Positions 18,593 through 30,100 of a stretch of 64,000 nucleotides of DNA are shown here, piece after piece. Source of the stretch: Xanthobacter oligotrophicus. GTDB taxonomy: Bacteria; Pseudomonadota; Alphaproteobacteria; Rhizobiales; Xanthobacteraceae. The stretch covers positions 310,001-374,000 of the forward strand of contig NZ_VTTL01000003.1 of the NCBI RefSeq assembly GCF_008364685.1, in the 5' to 3' direction. Under the pieces are notes generated by a model. That model ran no database searches and was not told the DNA's origin. It saw only the letters and a program-made list of their open reading frames with translations. How positions within the stretch are numbered: position 1 is the first letter of the stretch; the number at the start of each line of letters is the position of its first letter. A program made the position numbers and the translations under genes.

Positions 18593-20318
18593 CCGGCCCC
18601 TCCAGGATCTTGAGGTATTCGATGATGGCGTAGCGGTCGTCCGGCGAAAGCTTAGCCACCGAGGGGTCGGGGAAGCTGTGGCCCCGGTTGGAATTGCCCG
18701 CGAGGTTGGTGTCGAACAGGAACAGCCCCTCGCGCTCCTTCTCCGGCAGGGAATCGGGCGAGGAGACGAAGCCCAGCTTCTCGGTATCGAGCTGCCGCGA
18801 GCCCACATAGAAGCGGGCGGGCCGCTCCTCCTCGGGCGAGAGCAGGTCGTAGACGGTGGGCACCGAGCCGTTGTGCAGGAACGGCCCCGTCGCCCACACG
18901 CCGGCGAGCGGGCCGGCCTTGTAGCTCGCGGGCGTCAGCCAGCCGGACTGGGGCGTGGTGCTGCCGGGGGCGAAGCGCCAGCCGTACCATTGCTTGCGCG
19001 CATCGCCGGTGATGCCCTGGGCGCGCAGGTTGTTCTCGGTGATGACGCTCACCGCCGCCAGCAGCACGGCGCCGGCCGGTACCTGCCCGTCGGAGAGGTG
19101 CGGCGCGTTGGCCACCAGCGGGCCCAGAACGCCGGGCTTGGCGAAGCGGCCGGTGAAGTTGGTGAGCATCTTGGGGTCGGTCTTCACCTTGGCGATGTCC
19201 ACCATGGAGACCGCCAGCCACTGCCGCCCGCCCTCGTTGTCCGCGGCGGGGGTGAGGCGATACTCGGGACCGCCATGGCAGCCGGAGCAATGGGCCTTGA
19301 ACAGCTCGGCGCCGCGCTTCGCCTTGGCCGCGTCCACCTTGCCCAGCTCCTTTTCCGGCCACGGCGGCGGCTTCAGGTCCGCCACCCAGGCCTCCAGCGC
19401 CACCAGATTGTCGGGCAGCGCGGTGGAGGCGAAGGCGGCGGGATTGCCGTTGGCGAAGCTGGTGTGGCCGAACACGCCCAGCACCTCGCCCAGGTTGCGC
19501 CCGAGCGGATTGCCGGCAACGCCGTTCCACTGCACGTAGCGCTGGGCCGGGGTGGTCCACAGGAAGGGATAGCTCACCGGCGCGTCGGGCATGCGGAAGT
19601 TGGCGGGCTCGCCCAGCGCGTCGGCGGCCACCGCGTTGAGGATGTGGCCGAAAGCGTCGAGCCGGCCGCGCCCGTAGGGCACCGGGGTCCAGGACGCGGC
19701 CTCCAGCCGGCGGATCTCGGCGGCGGTGGCCTCCAGCGCCGGGCGGATCTGCTTGGGATCGGCGGCCACGAGGCGCGCGGCGAAGCGCTGGTACTTGGCG
19801 GGATCGGCCAGAGTATTGTCCAGGGCGCGGCTCAGCCGCTTCATGAACAGCTGGTAGTCGGCAAGGGCGGCGCCGCCGTCGATGCGGATACGCACGCCGT
19901 TCGCCTCGACGTCGGAGGTATGGCAGGCGGCGCAGGTCATGCCCACGCTGGGGCCCATGGTCCCGCCGCCGGGCCGCGGGTCCTTCACGAAGCCGATGGG
20001 TAGGCTGTCCGGATTGAGCTGCGAGGGACCGTCCGCCGGCAGGAAGCCCATCTCGGCAATGTGCGTCGGATCGAGGAAGGGCTTGTCGGACAGCGGCTGT
20101 TCCAGCGCCCGAAGGAACACGTAGGGCAGCAGCTGCGAACCTTGCGAGGTATAATAAAACTGCTCGCGCAGGCTGTCCGACCAGCCCTGGTCGAGCACCT
20201 TCGGCGGCCCAGCCTGCTCCACGGCCTGCCGCCGCGACATGATCGCGTCGGTGGCCGCCGCAAGGCCCAGAAAGCCCGCGACACCCGCGAGCACGAAGAG
20301 ACCCTTTCGCCCCAGCAT
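18576..20318 (-). CDS. Di-haem cytochrome c, peroxidase/RoxA-like
   Basis: 580 residues with an N-terminal membrane anchor or signal (residues 4-22). Two c-type haem motifs are present: CAACH at 129-133 and CSGCH at 344-348. The C-terminal stretch PFLHNGSVPTVYDLL with FYVGSRQLDTEKLGF resembles the RoxA-like/di-haem cytochrome c peroxidase family, whose members range from peroxidases to the rubber oxygenase RoxA. It should be assembled in the periplasm, whereas its partner P450 is cytoplasmic, so direct electron transfer between them is not obvious. GGGGGAG 4-10 nt upstream selects the ATG at 20318. Confidence 0.88.
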   Translation of the reverse strand: MLGRKGLFVLAGVAGFLGLAAATDAIMSRRQAVEQAGPPKVLDQGWSDSLREQFYYTSQGSQLLPYVFLRALEQPLSDKPFLDPTHIAEMGFLPADGPSQLNPDSLPIGFVKDPRPGGGTMGPSVGMTCAACHTSDVEANGVRIRIDGGAALADYQLFMKRLSRALDNTLADPAKYQRFAARLVAADPKQIRPALEATAAEIRRLEAASWTPVPYGRGRLDAFGHILNAVAADALGEPANFRMPDAPVSYPFLWTTPAQRYVQWNGVAGNPLGRNLGEVLGVFGHTSFANGNPAAFASTALPDNLVALEAWVADLKPPPWPEKELGKVDAAKAKRGAELFKAHCSGCHGGPEYRLTPAADNEGGRQWLAVSMVDIAKVKTDPKMLTNFTGRFAKPGVLGPLVANAPHLSDGQVPAGAVLLAAVSVITENNLRAQGITGDARKQWYGWRFAPGSTTPQSGWLTPASYKAGPLAGVWATGPFLHNGSVPTVYDLLSPEEERPARFYVGSRQLDTEKLGFVSSPDSLPEKEREGLFLFDTNLAGNSNRGHSFPDPSVAKLSPDDRYAIIEYLKILEGPDVRRH

Positions 20319-20627
20319 TTTCTCCCCCAAAGCTTGTTGCGGGTCTTCAAGCGCCCGCACATGCGCCGGTCCGAAGCGGATGCTTCACCCCCGTGAAGCC
20401 TCGGCTCGGCCGGCGCAGGATGTCCGCAATCGAGACCGGCGTCAGCTGCCGATCGCCCTCTCACGTCAAGAAACGAGAACGCTTTCTCCGACCAACTCGC
20501 GGCGCAAGGTGACCGGCGCGTTCTCCAAGCCTTGCTCCAAAACTCGCGCGCTCGCATGTCAGGCGAGCGACAGCTCACGCGTCCTTCCGCCGGAAGTCTT
20601 CCGGCAGAAGGCTTGCTCCGCCCTCGC

Positions 20628-21765
20628 TCACACCAGCGACAGGTCGAGGCTCTCGCGCAGGCGGGCCACCAGCTCGCCCTGGCGGTTGGTGTCGGTCTTC
20701 TCGTACAGCGCCTTCAGTTGGCTGCGCACCGTGGACATGGCCACACTGCGCTTGTTGGGCGAAATCGGCGAGCGAGGCCCCCACCGCCAGCGCCGCGCCC
20801 AGCGCCGCCTCCGACGGGGTGAGGCGGAAGGTGGTTTGCAGCCGGCGCGCCACGTCAGTGCCGCTGCGGCCCGGCGCCCGCACCACCACCGCGATCTGCG
20901 AACGGGTGGCGAGCTTCACGTTGCCCGTGCCCGCGGGCAGCGGATGCAGCGACACCCGGTAGGGACCGCTGTCGGAATTGGGGCGCGACACTTCCATGTG
21001 CTCGGCATGGGGCAGGCTGGCCTCGCCCCGGGCCGCGGCCAGCGCCAGCGCCACCGCCGCCGCCACCTGCCGCGAGGCGCGGTCGTCGCGGAAGGCGAGC
21101 TTGCCGCCGCGCAGGGCGATGTCGCCCTCCTTCACCATGGCGTCGCCCGCCACGTTGACGTGGGCGACGCGCATGTCCCCATCCACCAGGAAGATGCCGG
21201 CATCGACGATATCGAGGGCGGCGGCGATGTCGCCCACCTTGGCCTTCGCCTCGTCGAGCAGCGCGTAGAGTTCGAACGCCCGGCGCAGGTGCGGCACCAC
21301 CAGGCCCAGCTTCTGCTTCTCGGGTGCGCCGAACGCCCCCTGCCCCCGGCCGCGCATGGCGCACACGGTGGCCATCACGTCCGCCTCCTGGGCGAAGTAG
21401 GAGACCAGCGAATGTTCCAGGTCCATGGGCTCCACCACCTCGCGGAACATGGCGGAGGCGCGGAACTGGTCGGGGTCCACCCCGTCCTCGCCGCAGATGA
21501 TGCGGCCGGGATTGGAGAGGATGTACGACAGGCGGGGGTCTTCCGTCGCGTGGCGGTAGAGGAAGGTCTTGTAGTCCTGCGGGTCATGGCCCCACACGCG
21601 CCAGGTGGGCTTGCGCTGCTGCTTGAGGCTGAACACCGCCAACTGGCCGACGCGGCCATCCACGAAGCGTGTCACGCCCTCCAGCAGGATGCCCCACTGC
21701 TGGGGATCGCCGCTGAGTTCGTACACGTCGCCGATGAGGCGGGAATATTGATCGAGATCGCCCAT
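20628..21765 (-). pseudogene. LuxR-type transcriptional regulator, frameshifted in the HTH
   Basis: The first ~330 residues from the ATG at 21765 (MGDLDQYSRLIGDVYELSG..) form a sensor region followed by FRLTPSEAALGAALAVGASL, the start of a LuxR HTH. The same frame then becomes nonsense. The missing helix and C-terminus (STVRSQLKALYEKT...RQGELVARLRESL) are encoded in another frame that ends at a TGA at 20628. The shift falls near 20750-20766 and needs one extra base or two missing bases. Unshifted, the first frame would run on to 20575 with a scrambled tail. It divides the P450/cytochrome genes from the haem peroxidase and may have regulated both. It could be a real inactivation, a sequencing error or programmed frameshifting. 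Confidence 0.8.
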
Positions 21766-22133
21766 GTCCGTCCCATTTCCGCGCATCGCCACGGCCGGCC
21801 GGGCCGGTGGGACGACACGCTCAGATCCGATGGACCGCCGTGGCTCATCCCCGCGAGAGCCGTGGCGCGCTGGCGCCCTCGATCCCGCCGACCGGCAGGG
21901 AAGAGGACGAACGGTGGCGCCCGAGACGCCACCCGATGCCGCAGTCGCCGGAGCGGTCACGCTCCTTGATCGCAGCATTGCACAACCGTCTCAGGCTGCA
22001 AGACGGCCGATGGGTGGGTCATCCCCCATTCGCGGGATGCTGCCCCTTGCGGCTTCATGCTGCCCTAAGCGGGAAGGGCAAGGGCGCCGGCAACAGCGTG
22101 AAGAACCGAATGACATTTGGAAGGTCCATGGAA

Positions 22134-23621
22134 ATGTGTGCGGGGGGAGAGGATCCGCGCCCGTCGCTCCGCGAGGCGATCGGGGAGCGCGTGCGCGCCC
22201 TGGCGCTGGAATCGGGCGCCCGCCCCGCCGATCACGGCTTCGGCTTCATGTTTCCCGCCCTGTGCGGGCCGGCCCATCGCCTGGCGCCGGAGCCGCGCAC
22301 CCTGAACAATCTCGCGCGCTTGGCCTCGGTCATGGCCGAGCCGCAGGACATGCTTCAGGACAGCCCGCCGCCGCCGCGCGTCCGGTCGGCCGGCGATGGC
22401 GATTTGCCCGCCGCCTATACCTATCTGGTCGAGTTCCTGCGCAACGATCTGGTCTGGGAACGCCGGACGCCGGACGAGGCGGGCCTCGGCCCGGACGCCT
22501 TCGCGCCGCTGCCGTCCCTCGCCGGCCTGCTGAACCGGCGCTCGGGTGGGCTCGACCTCGACAGCGTCTATGATGCGCCGCGCGACCCCCAAGCGGTGCG
22601 CCGCATGCTGGTCGGCACCGTGTCGCCCAAGCCGAACGGCTGCCCCCATGGTCGCCCGCCGCGTGCCGGCGTGGCCAACGACCTGCCGCGCCATCCGCGC
22701 AGCTCCGAGCCCGGCCGCGACCGCGCCCCGCGCATGAGCGATGCCCGCAACGACGATCACCTCATCCTCGGGCAGCTGCACGTGGCCTTTCTCAAGGCGC
22801 ACAACGCCCTCATCGGCTCCGGCCTGTCGTTCGAGGCGGCGCGGCGCGCGCTGCGGCGCCGCTTCCAGTGGATGGTGCTGTTCGACCTGCTGCCGAAGCT
22901 CTGCGCGCCCGACGTTCTCGAAAACGTGATGGCGGAAGGCCCGCGCATGTGGCGGGTGGAGCGGCCCGCCGCCCTGTTCATGCCGGTGGAATTGTCCGCC
23001 GCCGCCTTGGTGCTGGCCCCGTCCATGCGGCGGGCGAGCTACGACTACAACGTCCATTTCCGCAACGTAGAGCGCGGCGCGCTGGCGACGCGGAGCGTGC
23101 TGGGCGGCGGCCGCGACCGGCCGGAGACCCTGCCCGAACACCATGTGATTTCCTGGGAGGGCTTCCTGCCGTTCGCCGCCGAGGCCCCGCAGCGGACGCG
23201 GCGGCTCGACACCGTCATCTCCGGCGCGCCGGAGAGTGCGCAGGCGCTCGCCACCCACCACCTGCTGCGCGGCTTCCGTCTCGGCCTGCCGACAGGACAG
23301 GCGCTGGCACGGCACCTGGGCCTCAAGCCCCTGAAGGACGACACCCTGCTCGCCGCCCTGCCGGACCACCAGCGCGTCGCCGCCCTGCCGTTCTGCGAGG
23401 CGACGCCCTTGTGGTTCTACATCCTGGCGGAGGCCGGAAATCCCGAGGGTCCCGCCGGCCGGCATCTCGGCCCGGTGGGCAGCCGGATCGTGGCCGAGGC
23501 CCTGTGGACCCTGGCGCTCCATTCGGACGCGTCCATCCTGTCGCCGGGCGGCCTGCCCGACTTCGCGCGCTTCTCCCTGAGCGACCTGATCCTGCTCGCC
23601 GCAGAAGAAGACGGGCGCTAG
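22134..23621 (+). CDS. Animal-type haem peroxidase family protein
   Basis: About 495 residues. The segment MSDARNDDHLILGQLHVAF followed by LKAHNAL is the bacterial version of the animal haem peroxidase signature, with the catalytic Arg/Asn and proximal-His region. DLPRHPRSS and NVHFRNVERG are further family-like stretches. Such enzymes include peroxidases and cyclooxygenase-like fatty-acid dioxygenases; which one this is cannot be told. No signal peptide is evident. The start is ambiguous among ATGs at 22110, 22128 and 22134. I chose 22134 because GGAAGG lies 9 nt before it. It is divergent from the LuxR-type gene, and its TAG stop is the first part of repeat B. Confidence 0.82.
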   Translation: MCAGGEDPRPSLREAIGERVRALALESGARPADHGFGFMFPALCGPAHRLAPEPRTLNNLARLASVMAEPQDMLQDSPPPPRVRSAGDGDLPAAYTYLVEFLRNDLVWERRTPDEAGLGPDAFAPLPSLAGLLNRRSGGLDLDSVYDAPRDPQAVRRMLVGTVSPKPNGCPHGRPPRAGVANDLPRHPRSSEPGRDRAPRMSDARNDDHLILGQLHVAFLKAHNALIGSGLSFEAARRALRRRFQWMVLFDLLPKLCAPDVLENVMAEGPRMWRVERPAALFMPVELSAAALVLAPSMRRASYDYNVHFRNVERGALATRSVLGGGRDRPETLPEHHVISWEGFLPFAAEAPQRTRRLDTVISGAPESAQALATHHLLRGFRLGLPTGQALARHLGLKPLKDDTLLAALPDHQRVAALPFCEATPLWFYILAEAGNPEGPAGRHLGPVGSRIVAEALWTLALHSDASILSPGGLPDFARFSLSDLILLAAEEDGR

Positions 23622-23725
23622 AGCGTTTTCGCGCGAAGCGGATACAGGTTCGCGCGAAGAAACCGCATCAAAACAAAACTCTAGAGCGATTGCCGTGACC
23701 CAATGCAAACGGGAAACGCTCTAGA
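23619..23725 (+). repeat. Repeat family B, copy 1
   Basis: About 107 bp beginning TAGAGCGTTTTCG and ending AACGCTCTAGA, with an internal CTCTAGAGCGAT that divides it into two arms. It closely matches the element at 51341-51446 and a half copy at 43542-43600. The TAG that starts the element is the stop codon of the peroxidase gene. Confidence 0.85.
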
Positions 23726-24141
23726 AGTCGATTCACCGATCAGATCGAACCACCCTGATCAGCGAATCACCCTCACATTTGAATAAAGAGCGCGCACCCC
23801 GGGGATAGGCCCCGGAGCCGCCCCCGCGCCGAGGGCGCGAAGGGGCCGGGGGGAGCCGGCAGCCGAGCTGCCGGCCGACCTCTTGGTCGGGGCGCGCGCA
23901 ACCGGTCTACCTCAAGTTGCAGCGCATCATGGGAGAAGCCCGAACCGGGCTTGCGGCCCTAACCGAGTGTGGCGGGAATTCTGAAAAAGCCCAAGCAAAA
24001 CCCGGTAGGATGGTGCCTCAACCTGCTTAACTTACGGGCATCTACTTGGAATTTGCGTGAACTTAAAAGAAATGACGTGACAGCTCCGCGTCGGTACGCA
24101 TAGGTTGCGTTGCGGCAATTCTGCGGAAGAGGGCGCTTCCC
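23726..24141. other. Long leader/intergenic region upstream of the polyketide synthase
   Basis: 416 bp without a credible gene. The left part holds the hairpin-rich segment at 23790-23899. The right part (about 23980-24120) is clearly lower in GC than the surroundings, as expected for a promoter region, but I could not define a convincing -35/-10 pair. GGAAGAGGG at 24125-24133 is the ribosome site for the synthase. Confidence 0.6.
23790..23899. ncRNA. Highly structured segment, possible ncRNA or leader RNA
   Basis: A closing stem GCGCGCACCCC (23790-23800) / GGGGCGCGCGC (23889-23899), 10 of 11 pairs, encloses three further perfect hairpins: CCCC-CGCGCC/GGCGCG-GGGG (23821-23845), GCCGGCAG/CTGCCGGC (23855-23875) and CCGACC/GGTCGG (23875-23890), plus a GGGG/CCCC stem near 23801. 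High GC favours chance pairing, but the nested closure is orderly. I do not recognise it as RNase P, tmRNA, 6S, SRP or a known riboswitch. The strand is not decided. Confidence 0.4.
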
Positions 24142-27100
24142 ATGGATAGCTTAGATCTTCTCGATGGTCAGGCGCGGGTGGTCGGAAACGGCCTTGGTCA
24201 AGAACCCGAAGCTGTTGCGGTCATCGGAATCGGCTGTCGTTTCCCAGGTGGTATCACGAGCGCGGAAGGGTATTGGTCCTTCCTGCTGGGCAAACGATGC
24301 GGTATCCGCGAAATACCGGCGGATCGCTGGAACCTTCGCAACTATTATGATCCGGACCCCGAGAGCGCCGGGCGCTCCTATTCCAAGTGGGGCGGATTTC
24401 TTTCAGGCGACGTCTTCAATTTCGATCCGGCCTTCTTCGACATGGCCCCGCGCGAGGTCATGTCCATGGATCCCCAGCAGCGCCTGCTGCTGCAGGTGGC
24501 CTATGAATCCATCGAGGATTCGGGCGTGCCGCTGCGCACCCTGCAGCGCCAGCGCGCCGGCGTCTTCGTCGGCATCTCCACCTCGGACTTCAGCTACAGC
24601 CAACGCTATCGGCGGGTCGCCACCGACATCTTCGCCGGCACCGGCTCGGCCTATTCCATCGCCGCGAACCGCATCTCCCACCGGCTCGACCTGAAGGGGC
24701 CGAGCATCGCGCTCGACACCGCCTGCTCGTCGGCCCTGGTGGCGGTGGACGAGGCCATGCGCCACCTGACCATGGGCACCTGCGACGTGGCCCTGGCCGG
24801 CGGCGTCAACATGATGCTGGACCCCGGCCCGTTCGTGGCCTTCGCCAGCGCCAACATGCTGTCGGCCACCGGCAGGATCTATACGTTCGACGCCCGCGCC
24901 GACGGCTTCGTGCGCGGCGAGGGTTGCGGCATCGTCGTGCTGAAGCCGCTGGCCCGCGCCGTGGCGGATGGCGACCGCATCTATTCGGTGATCCGCGGCT
25001 CGGCAGTGAACCAGGACGGCCGCACCCCCACCCTCACCGCCCCCAGCGACGTGGCCCAGACCGCCATGCTGGAAAGCCTGGTGGCCCTTGCCAACCTCGA
25101 CCCCGAGGACGTGGGCTACGTGGAGGCGCACGGCACCGGCACGCCGGTGGGCGACCCCATCGAGGCGAGCGCCATCGGTCGCGTGTTCGGCGCCGGCCGC
25201 GTGGACCGCCCGCTGCTGGTGGGCTCGTTCAAACCCAATCTCGGCCATCTGGAATCCGCCTCCGGCGTGGCCGGCCTCATCAAGATCGTGCTGTCCACCC
25301 ATCACGGCATCGTGCCGCCCAACCTCAATTTCGAGACCCCCAACCCGACCATCCCGTTCGACGCGCTGGGCCTTTCGGTACCGGTGGAGCCCACCCCCTA
25401 TTCGAGCGAGCACGACGTGCGGCTCGCGGTGGTGAATTCCTTCGGCTTCGGCGGCACCAACGCCTCGGTGGTGGTGGAAAGCTTCCATGGCGGCAAGCGG
25501 CCCCGCGCCGACATGCGCGCCGACTTGCGCGCCCGGCCGGTGCCGGCCGAAGGCCCGGTGTTCATCCCGGTCTCGGCCAACGGCAAGGCGGGCCTCAGCC
25601 TGTGGGCGGAAGAACTGGCCGACGCGGTGGACGAGGGCGGCGCGCTCGGCGCGGTCCCCTACGAGACCCTGGCCAGCGCCCTCAAGACCAGCCGCGACCA
25701 CCTCACCGAACGGGCGGCGATCCTCGCCGACCCGCAGGCACAGGATCTGCCGCTGAAGCTGCGCACCCTCGCGCTGGGCGCCGACGCACCGGCCAACGAG
25801 GCCATCGCGCCCTATATCATCACCGGCCGCGCCAAGCCGCGGCGCCTCGCCTTCACCTTCTCGGGCCAGGGCGGCCAGTGGTGGGCCATGGCCCGCAAGC
25901 TGCTCACCGAGGACAAGACCTACCGCGCCTTCGTCGAGACCTTCGACGAGGTACTGAAGCCCCATACCGGCTGGTCGGTGATCGAGGAGATCACCCGCGA
26001 CGAGGCCACCACCCGCATCAACGACGCGGACGTGACCCAGGCCGCCATCTTCTCCAACCAGGTGGGCCTCTACCGCATGTGGCGGGAGCGCGGGCTCACC
26101 CCGGAACTGCTGGTAGGCCACAGCTTCGGCGAGGTGGCGGCAACCCATATCGCCGGCTGCATCGACCTCGATACCTGCGCCCGGATCATCTATCACCGCG
26201 GCCTCATCCCCCACGGCAGCACGCGGCGCGGCGCCATGGCGACGCTCGGCGTCACCTACGACCAGATCGCCCCCCTGCTGCCGGACGACGGCAGCGTGGT
26301 GGTTGCCGCCTTCAACGGCCCCACCGCCCAGACCATCTCCGGCATGGAAGCGCCGGTGGTGGCGCTGCTGGAGGAGGTGAAGCGGCTCTATCCGGATGTC
26401 ACCGCCCGCCGCCTCACCATGGATTTCGGCTGGCATTCGCCCCACCTCGACGATTGCGAGGCGAAGTTCCGCGAAGGCCTCGGCGAGATTTCCTGGAAGC
26501 CGCCGTCCTTCCCCATCGTCTCCACCGTCACCGGCATGCTGGAGACCTGCTTCGGCAGCGAATACTGGTGGCAGAACCTGCGCCAGGCCGTGAGCTACAA
26601 GAAGGCCATCGACTTCTGCCTGGATCTGGGCATCGACGCCTTCCTGGAACTGGGGCCGCACCGCACCGTCACCCCGCTGATCCACGGCATTGCCCAGGAG
26701 CGCAACGCCTCCGTGGTGGCCGTGTCCTCGCTGGAACGGCAGGGCGACGACCGCCTCGTGATGGCCCGCTCCATGGCGAGCCTCTATGTAAACGGCGTGT
26801 CCTTCGACTGGAGCGAGAGCGACGCTGGTGCCGAAGAGCACCTGCCCCTGCCGCGCCGGCCCTGGGTCAACGAGCGCCTGGTGCAGCTGCCGCTGGAAGC
26901 CCGGCAATTCCTGTTCGACGGCGACCGCCATCCGCTGCTGGGCTGGCGCGAGATCGGGCCGGATCCGGCCTGGACCAACGAGATCACCCTCAAGAGCGCC
27001 AAATATCTCGCCGACCACCGGCCCGGCGGGGACTGCCTGTTCCCCACCGTCGGCTATGTGGAGATGATGGCGGGCGCCCTGCGCGCGCTGTTCGGCGAGG

Positions 27101-30100
27101 CTCCGGTGGAGCTGCGCGACTTCCGCATCTACGAGGCCCTGTCCATCGGCGGCGACGACGTGGTGCTGTTGCGCACCACTTATGATCACACCACCAGCCG
27201 TCTGCGCATCTCCTCCATGAAGCGCGATACCGATGAGGACTGGCGGCTGCGCGTGGAGGCCTACGGCTGGCAACATGCCTTCGCCGTGCCCCCCGCCAGC
27301 TTCGACCCGGCCATCCTTGCGACCCGTCCGGCCATCGAGCGCGAGGATTTCTACCGCCTCACCGCCCGCCACGGTCTCGACTACGGCCCGACCTTCCAGG
27401 CGGTGGAGGCCCTGTGGCTCGCCGGGCCGCGCCACGCGGTGGCGCGCATCTCCAGCGCCGACGCGGCCAAGCGCGACGGCTTCATCGCCTTCCCCGGCCT
27501 GTTCGACAGCGTGCTCCAGGCCGGCCTGGTGGTGGAGGACGTGGACCTGGGCCTGTGGATCCCCGGCGAACCGCTCCCCGACGAGGAGAGCGTCGCCGGC
27601 AAGTACAAGCTCATGCTGCCGGTGGGCATCCGCAAGGTGATGGTGGCGGGCCCCCTGCCGCCGGAGGTCATCTGCGAATTCTTCACCGATCCCGCCGACG
27701 ACACCGGCATCTACCGTGTCTATGCGCTGGACGGCACGCCGCTGCTCTCGGTGGAGAACCTCAAGGTCAAGACCCTCGGCGCCCTGAAGGCGAACGCCAA
27801 TGACGGCGGCACCGTGGTGATCGAGGAGACCTTCGAGACCGTGGTGCCCAAGGCCGACACCCCGGTGCGGCTCGGCCGCTGGCTGGTACTGTCGGGCGAT
27901 CCGGCGACCACCGAGCCGCTCGCCTCCGCCCTCGTGGCATCGGGCGCTGTGGTCGAAACCCTGGCGCCGGATATCTTCACCGCCATGAAGGCGGAAGACG
28001 CCACCCGATTGATCGAGCAGCGCCTTGCCGCGCCCGAGGGCCTCACCGGCATCGTCTATGCGGCGACGGCGGGGGTCGAGCTGGGACCTGAGGCGGAGCT
28101 GTCCACCGAGCGCCTGGTGGCGGCGGTGGAAGCGGCCTCCTTCGGCCTCGTCACGGTGGGCCAGGTGCTGGACCGCCTGCGCACCGCGCCCAGCCGGCCG
28201 GCCCTCGTGGTGGTCGGCCGCGCCAGCCGCCTGATCCCCGGCGACGGACCCATGGCGACGGAAGGCCTCGCCGATTCCGCCCTGCTCGGCCTGTCGCGGA
28301 CGCTCGCCAACGAGTGCCCGGAATTCGCCATCCGCCATGTGGACGCGGACGCCGCCGCCTTCAGCGAGGGCATGGCCCTCGCCCAGGCAGTGCTGGAAGA
28401 GAGCGACGAGGCGGAAATCATCCTGCGCGGTACCGAACGGACCGTGCCGCGCCTGCGGCAAGGCCCGCTCAACGGCCTCGCGCCGCGCCGGCGCACCATC
28501 GCCAAGGGCTCCGACCCCGCCAACTTCACCGTGACGATGACCAACCCCGGCCTCATCGACAACGTGGTGGTGCGCGAGTGCCCCAACCCCACCCCCAAGG
28601 CGGGCGAGGTGGTGGTGGAAGTGGCGGCCGTGGGCCTCAACTTCCGCGACATCATGGCGGCAACCGGCATCCTGCCGGACGAGGCGGAGGGCGAAGGCGC
28701 CTGGTGGCGCAATCTCGGCCTGGAATTTGCCGGCACCGTGCGCTCGACGGGTGAAGGCATCGCCGGCTTCAAGCCCGGCGACCGGGTGATGGGCATGGGC
28801 AAGGGCTTCCTGCGCCGGTTCGCCGCCGCCGACGCCCGCTTCCTCATGCATGTGCCCGACGACGTGGCGCTGGAAGACGCGGCCACCCTACCGGCCGCCT
28901 TCATGACCGCCCATTATTCGCTGGTGGACATCGGCCGCCTCGAACCCGACGAGAAGGTGCTGGTGCATCTCGCCACCGGCGGCGTGGGCCTTGCCGCCAT
29001 CCAGGTGGCGCGGGACATCGGCGCCGAGATCCTGGCCTCCGCCGGCTCCGACACCAAGCGCAATTTCCTGCGCGACCTCGGCATCACCCATGTGATGAAC
29101 TCGCGCAGCCTCGAATTCTCCGAGGGCGTGCGGGCCGCCACCGGCGGGCGGGGCGTGGACGTGGTGCTGAACGCCCTGTCGGGCGCCGGCATCGACAAGG
29201 GGCTGGAGTGCCTTGCGCCCTTCGGCCGCTTCGTGGAGATCGGCAAGCGCGATCTCGCCCAGGACAAGCCCATCGGGCTGAAGTCGCTCTATTACAACAA
29301 CTCCTATTCGGTCATCGACCTCTCCACCATCGCCGACGAGCGCCCCGCGCGCCTGTCGTCTTTGCTGCGGGCTGTGGAGGCCAAGGTGGCGCAGGGCCTG
29401 TACCGGCCGCTGGTGGCCACCCGCTTCCCGGTGTCCCGGGCGGCGGAGGCCATGCGCCTGTTCTCCAAGGCGCAGCATCTGGGCAAGGTGGTGCTCACCT
29501 TCGACGAGCCCGCCATCGAAGTGGAAGTCGACCTGAACCAGCCCATGCGCTTCTCGGGGGAGGCAAGCTACCTCGTCACCGGCGGCCTGCGCGGCTTCGG
29601 CGTGGCGGTGGCGGACTTCCTCAGCCGGCAGGGCGCCGGGCGGTTGCTGCTGTGCGGCCGCAACGGCACCCCCGACGCGGACTCCGAGCCCGTCCTCGCC
29701 GCCATCGCGGCGCGCGGTACTGAAGTGGTGCCCATCGCCCTCGACGTGACGGACGCTGACGCCGTGGATGCGCTGATCGCCGCCCACGCCAAATCCGACA
29801 AGCCGCTCAAGGGCATCGTCCACGGCGCGGCGGTGATCCAGGACGGCTTCGTCAGCCAGCTCGACGAGGGCCAGATCTCCCGCGTCATCCGTCCCAAGGC
29901 TGGCGGCGCCTGGAGCCTCCACCGCGCGGTGACCCGGCACGGGGCGGACCTCGACTTCTTCGTCAGCTTCTCGTCGCTGGCGCAGGTCATCGGCAGCCCC
30001 GGCCAGGCCAATTACACGGCGGCCAATTCCGTGCTCAACGGCATGGGCTCGTTCCGCAAGAGCCGGGGCCTTGCCGGCTCGGCGGCGGCCTGGGGCTCCA

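Noticed and set aside
18593-18808. N-terminal extension of the P450 frame
   Set aside because: This part is the other reading frame of the di-haem cytochrome gene and is Ser/Arg-rich; the P450 fold starts at 18592.
24403-28851. A very long open frame antisense to the PKS gene (over 1400 codons)
   Set aside because: It is the mirror of a high-GC3 coding frame; the translation is His/Ala/Gly-rich low complexity without domains, whereas the sense strand encodes a full PKS.
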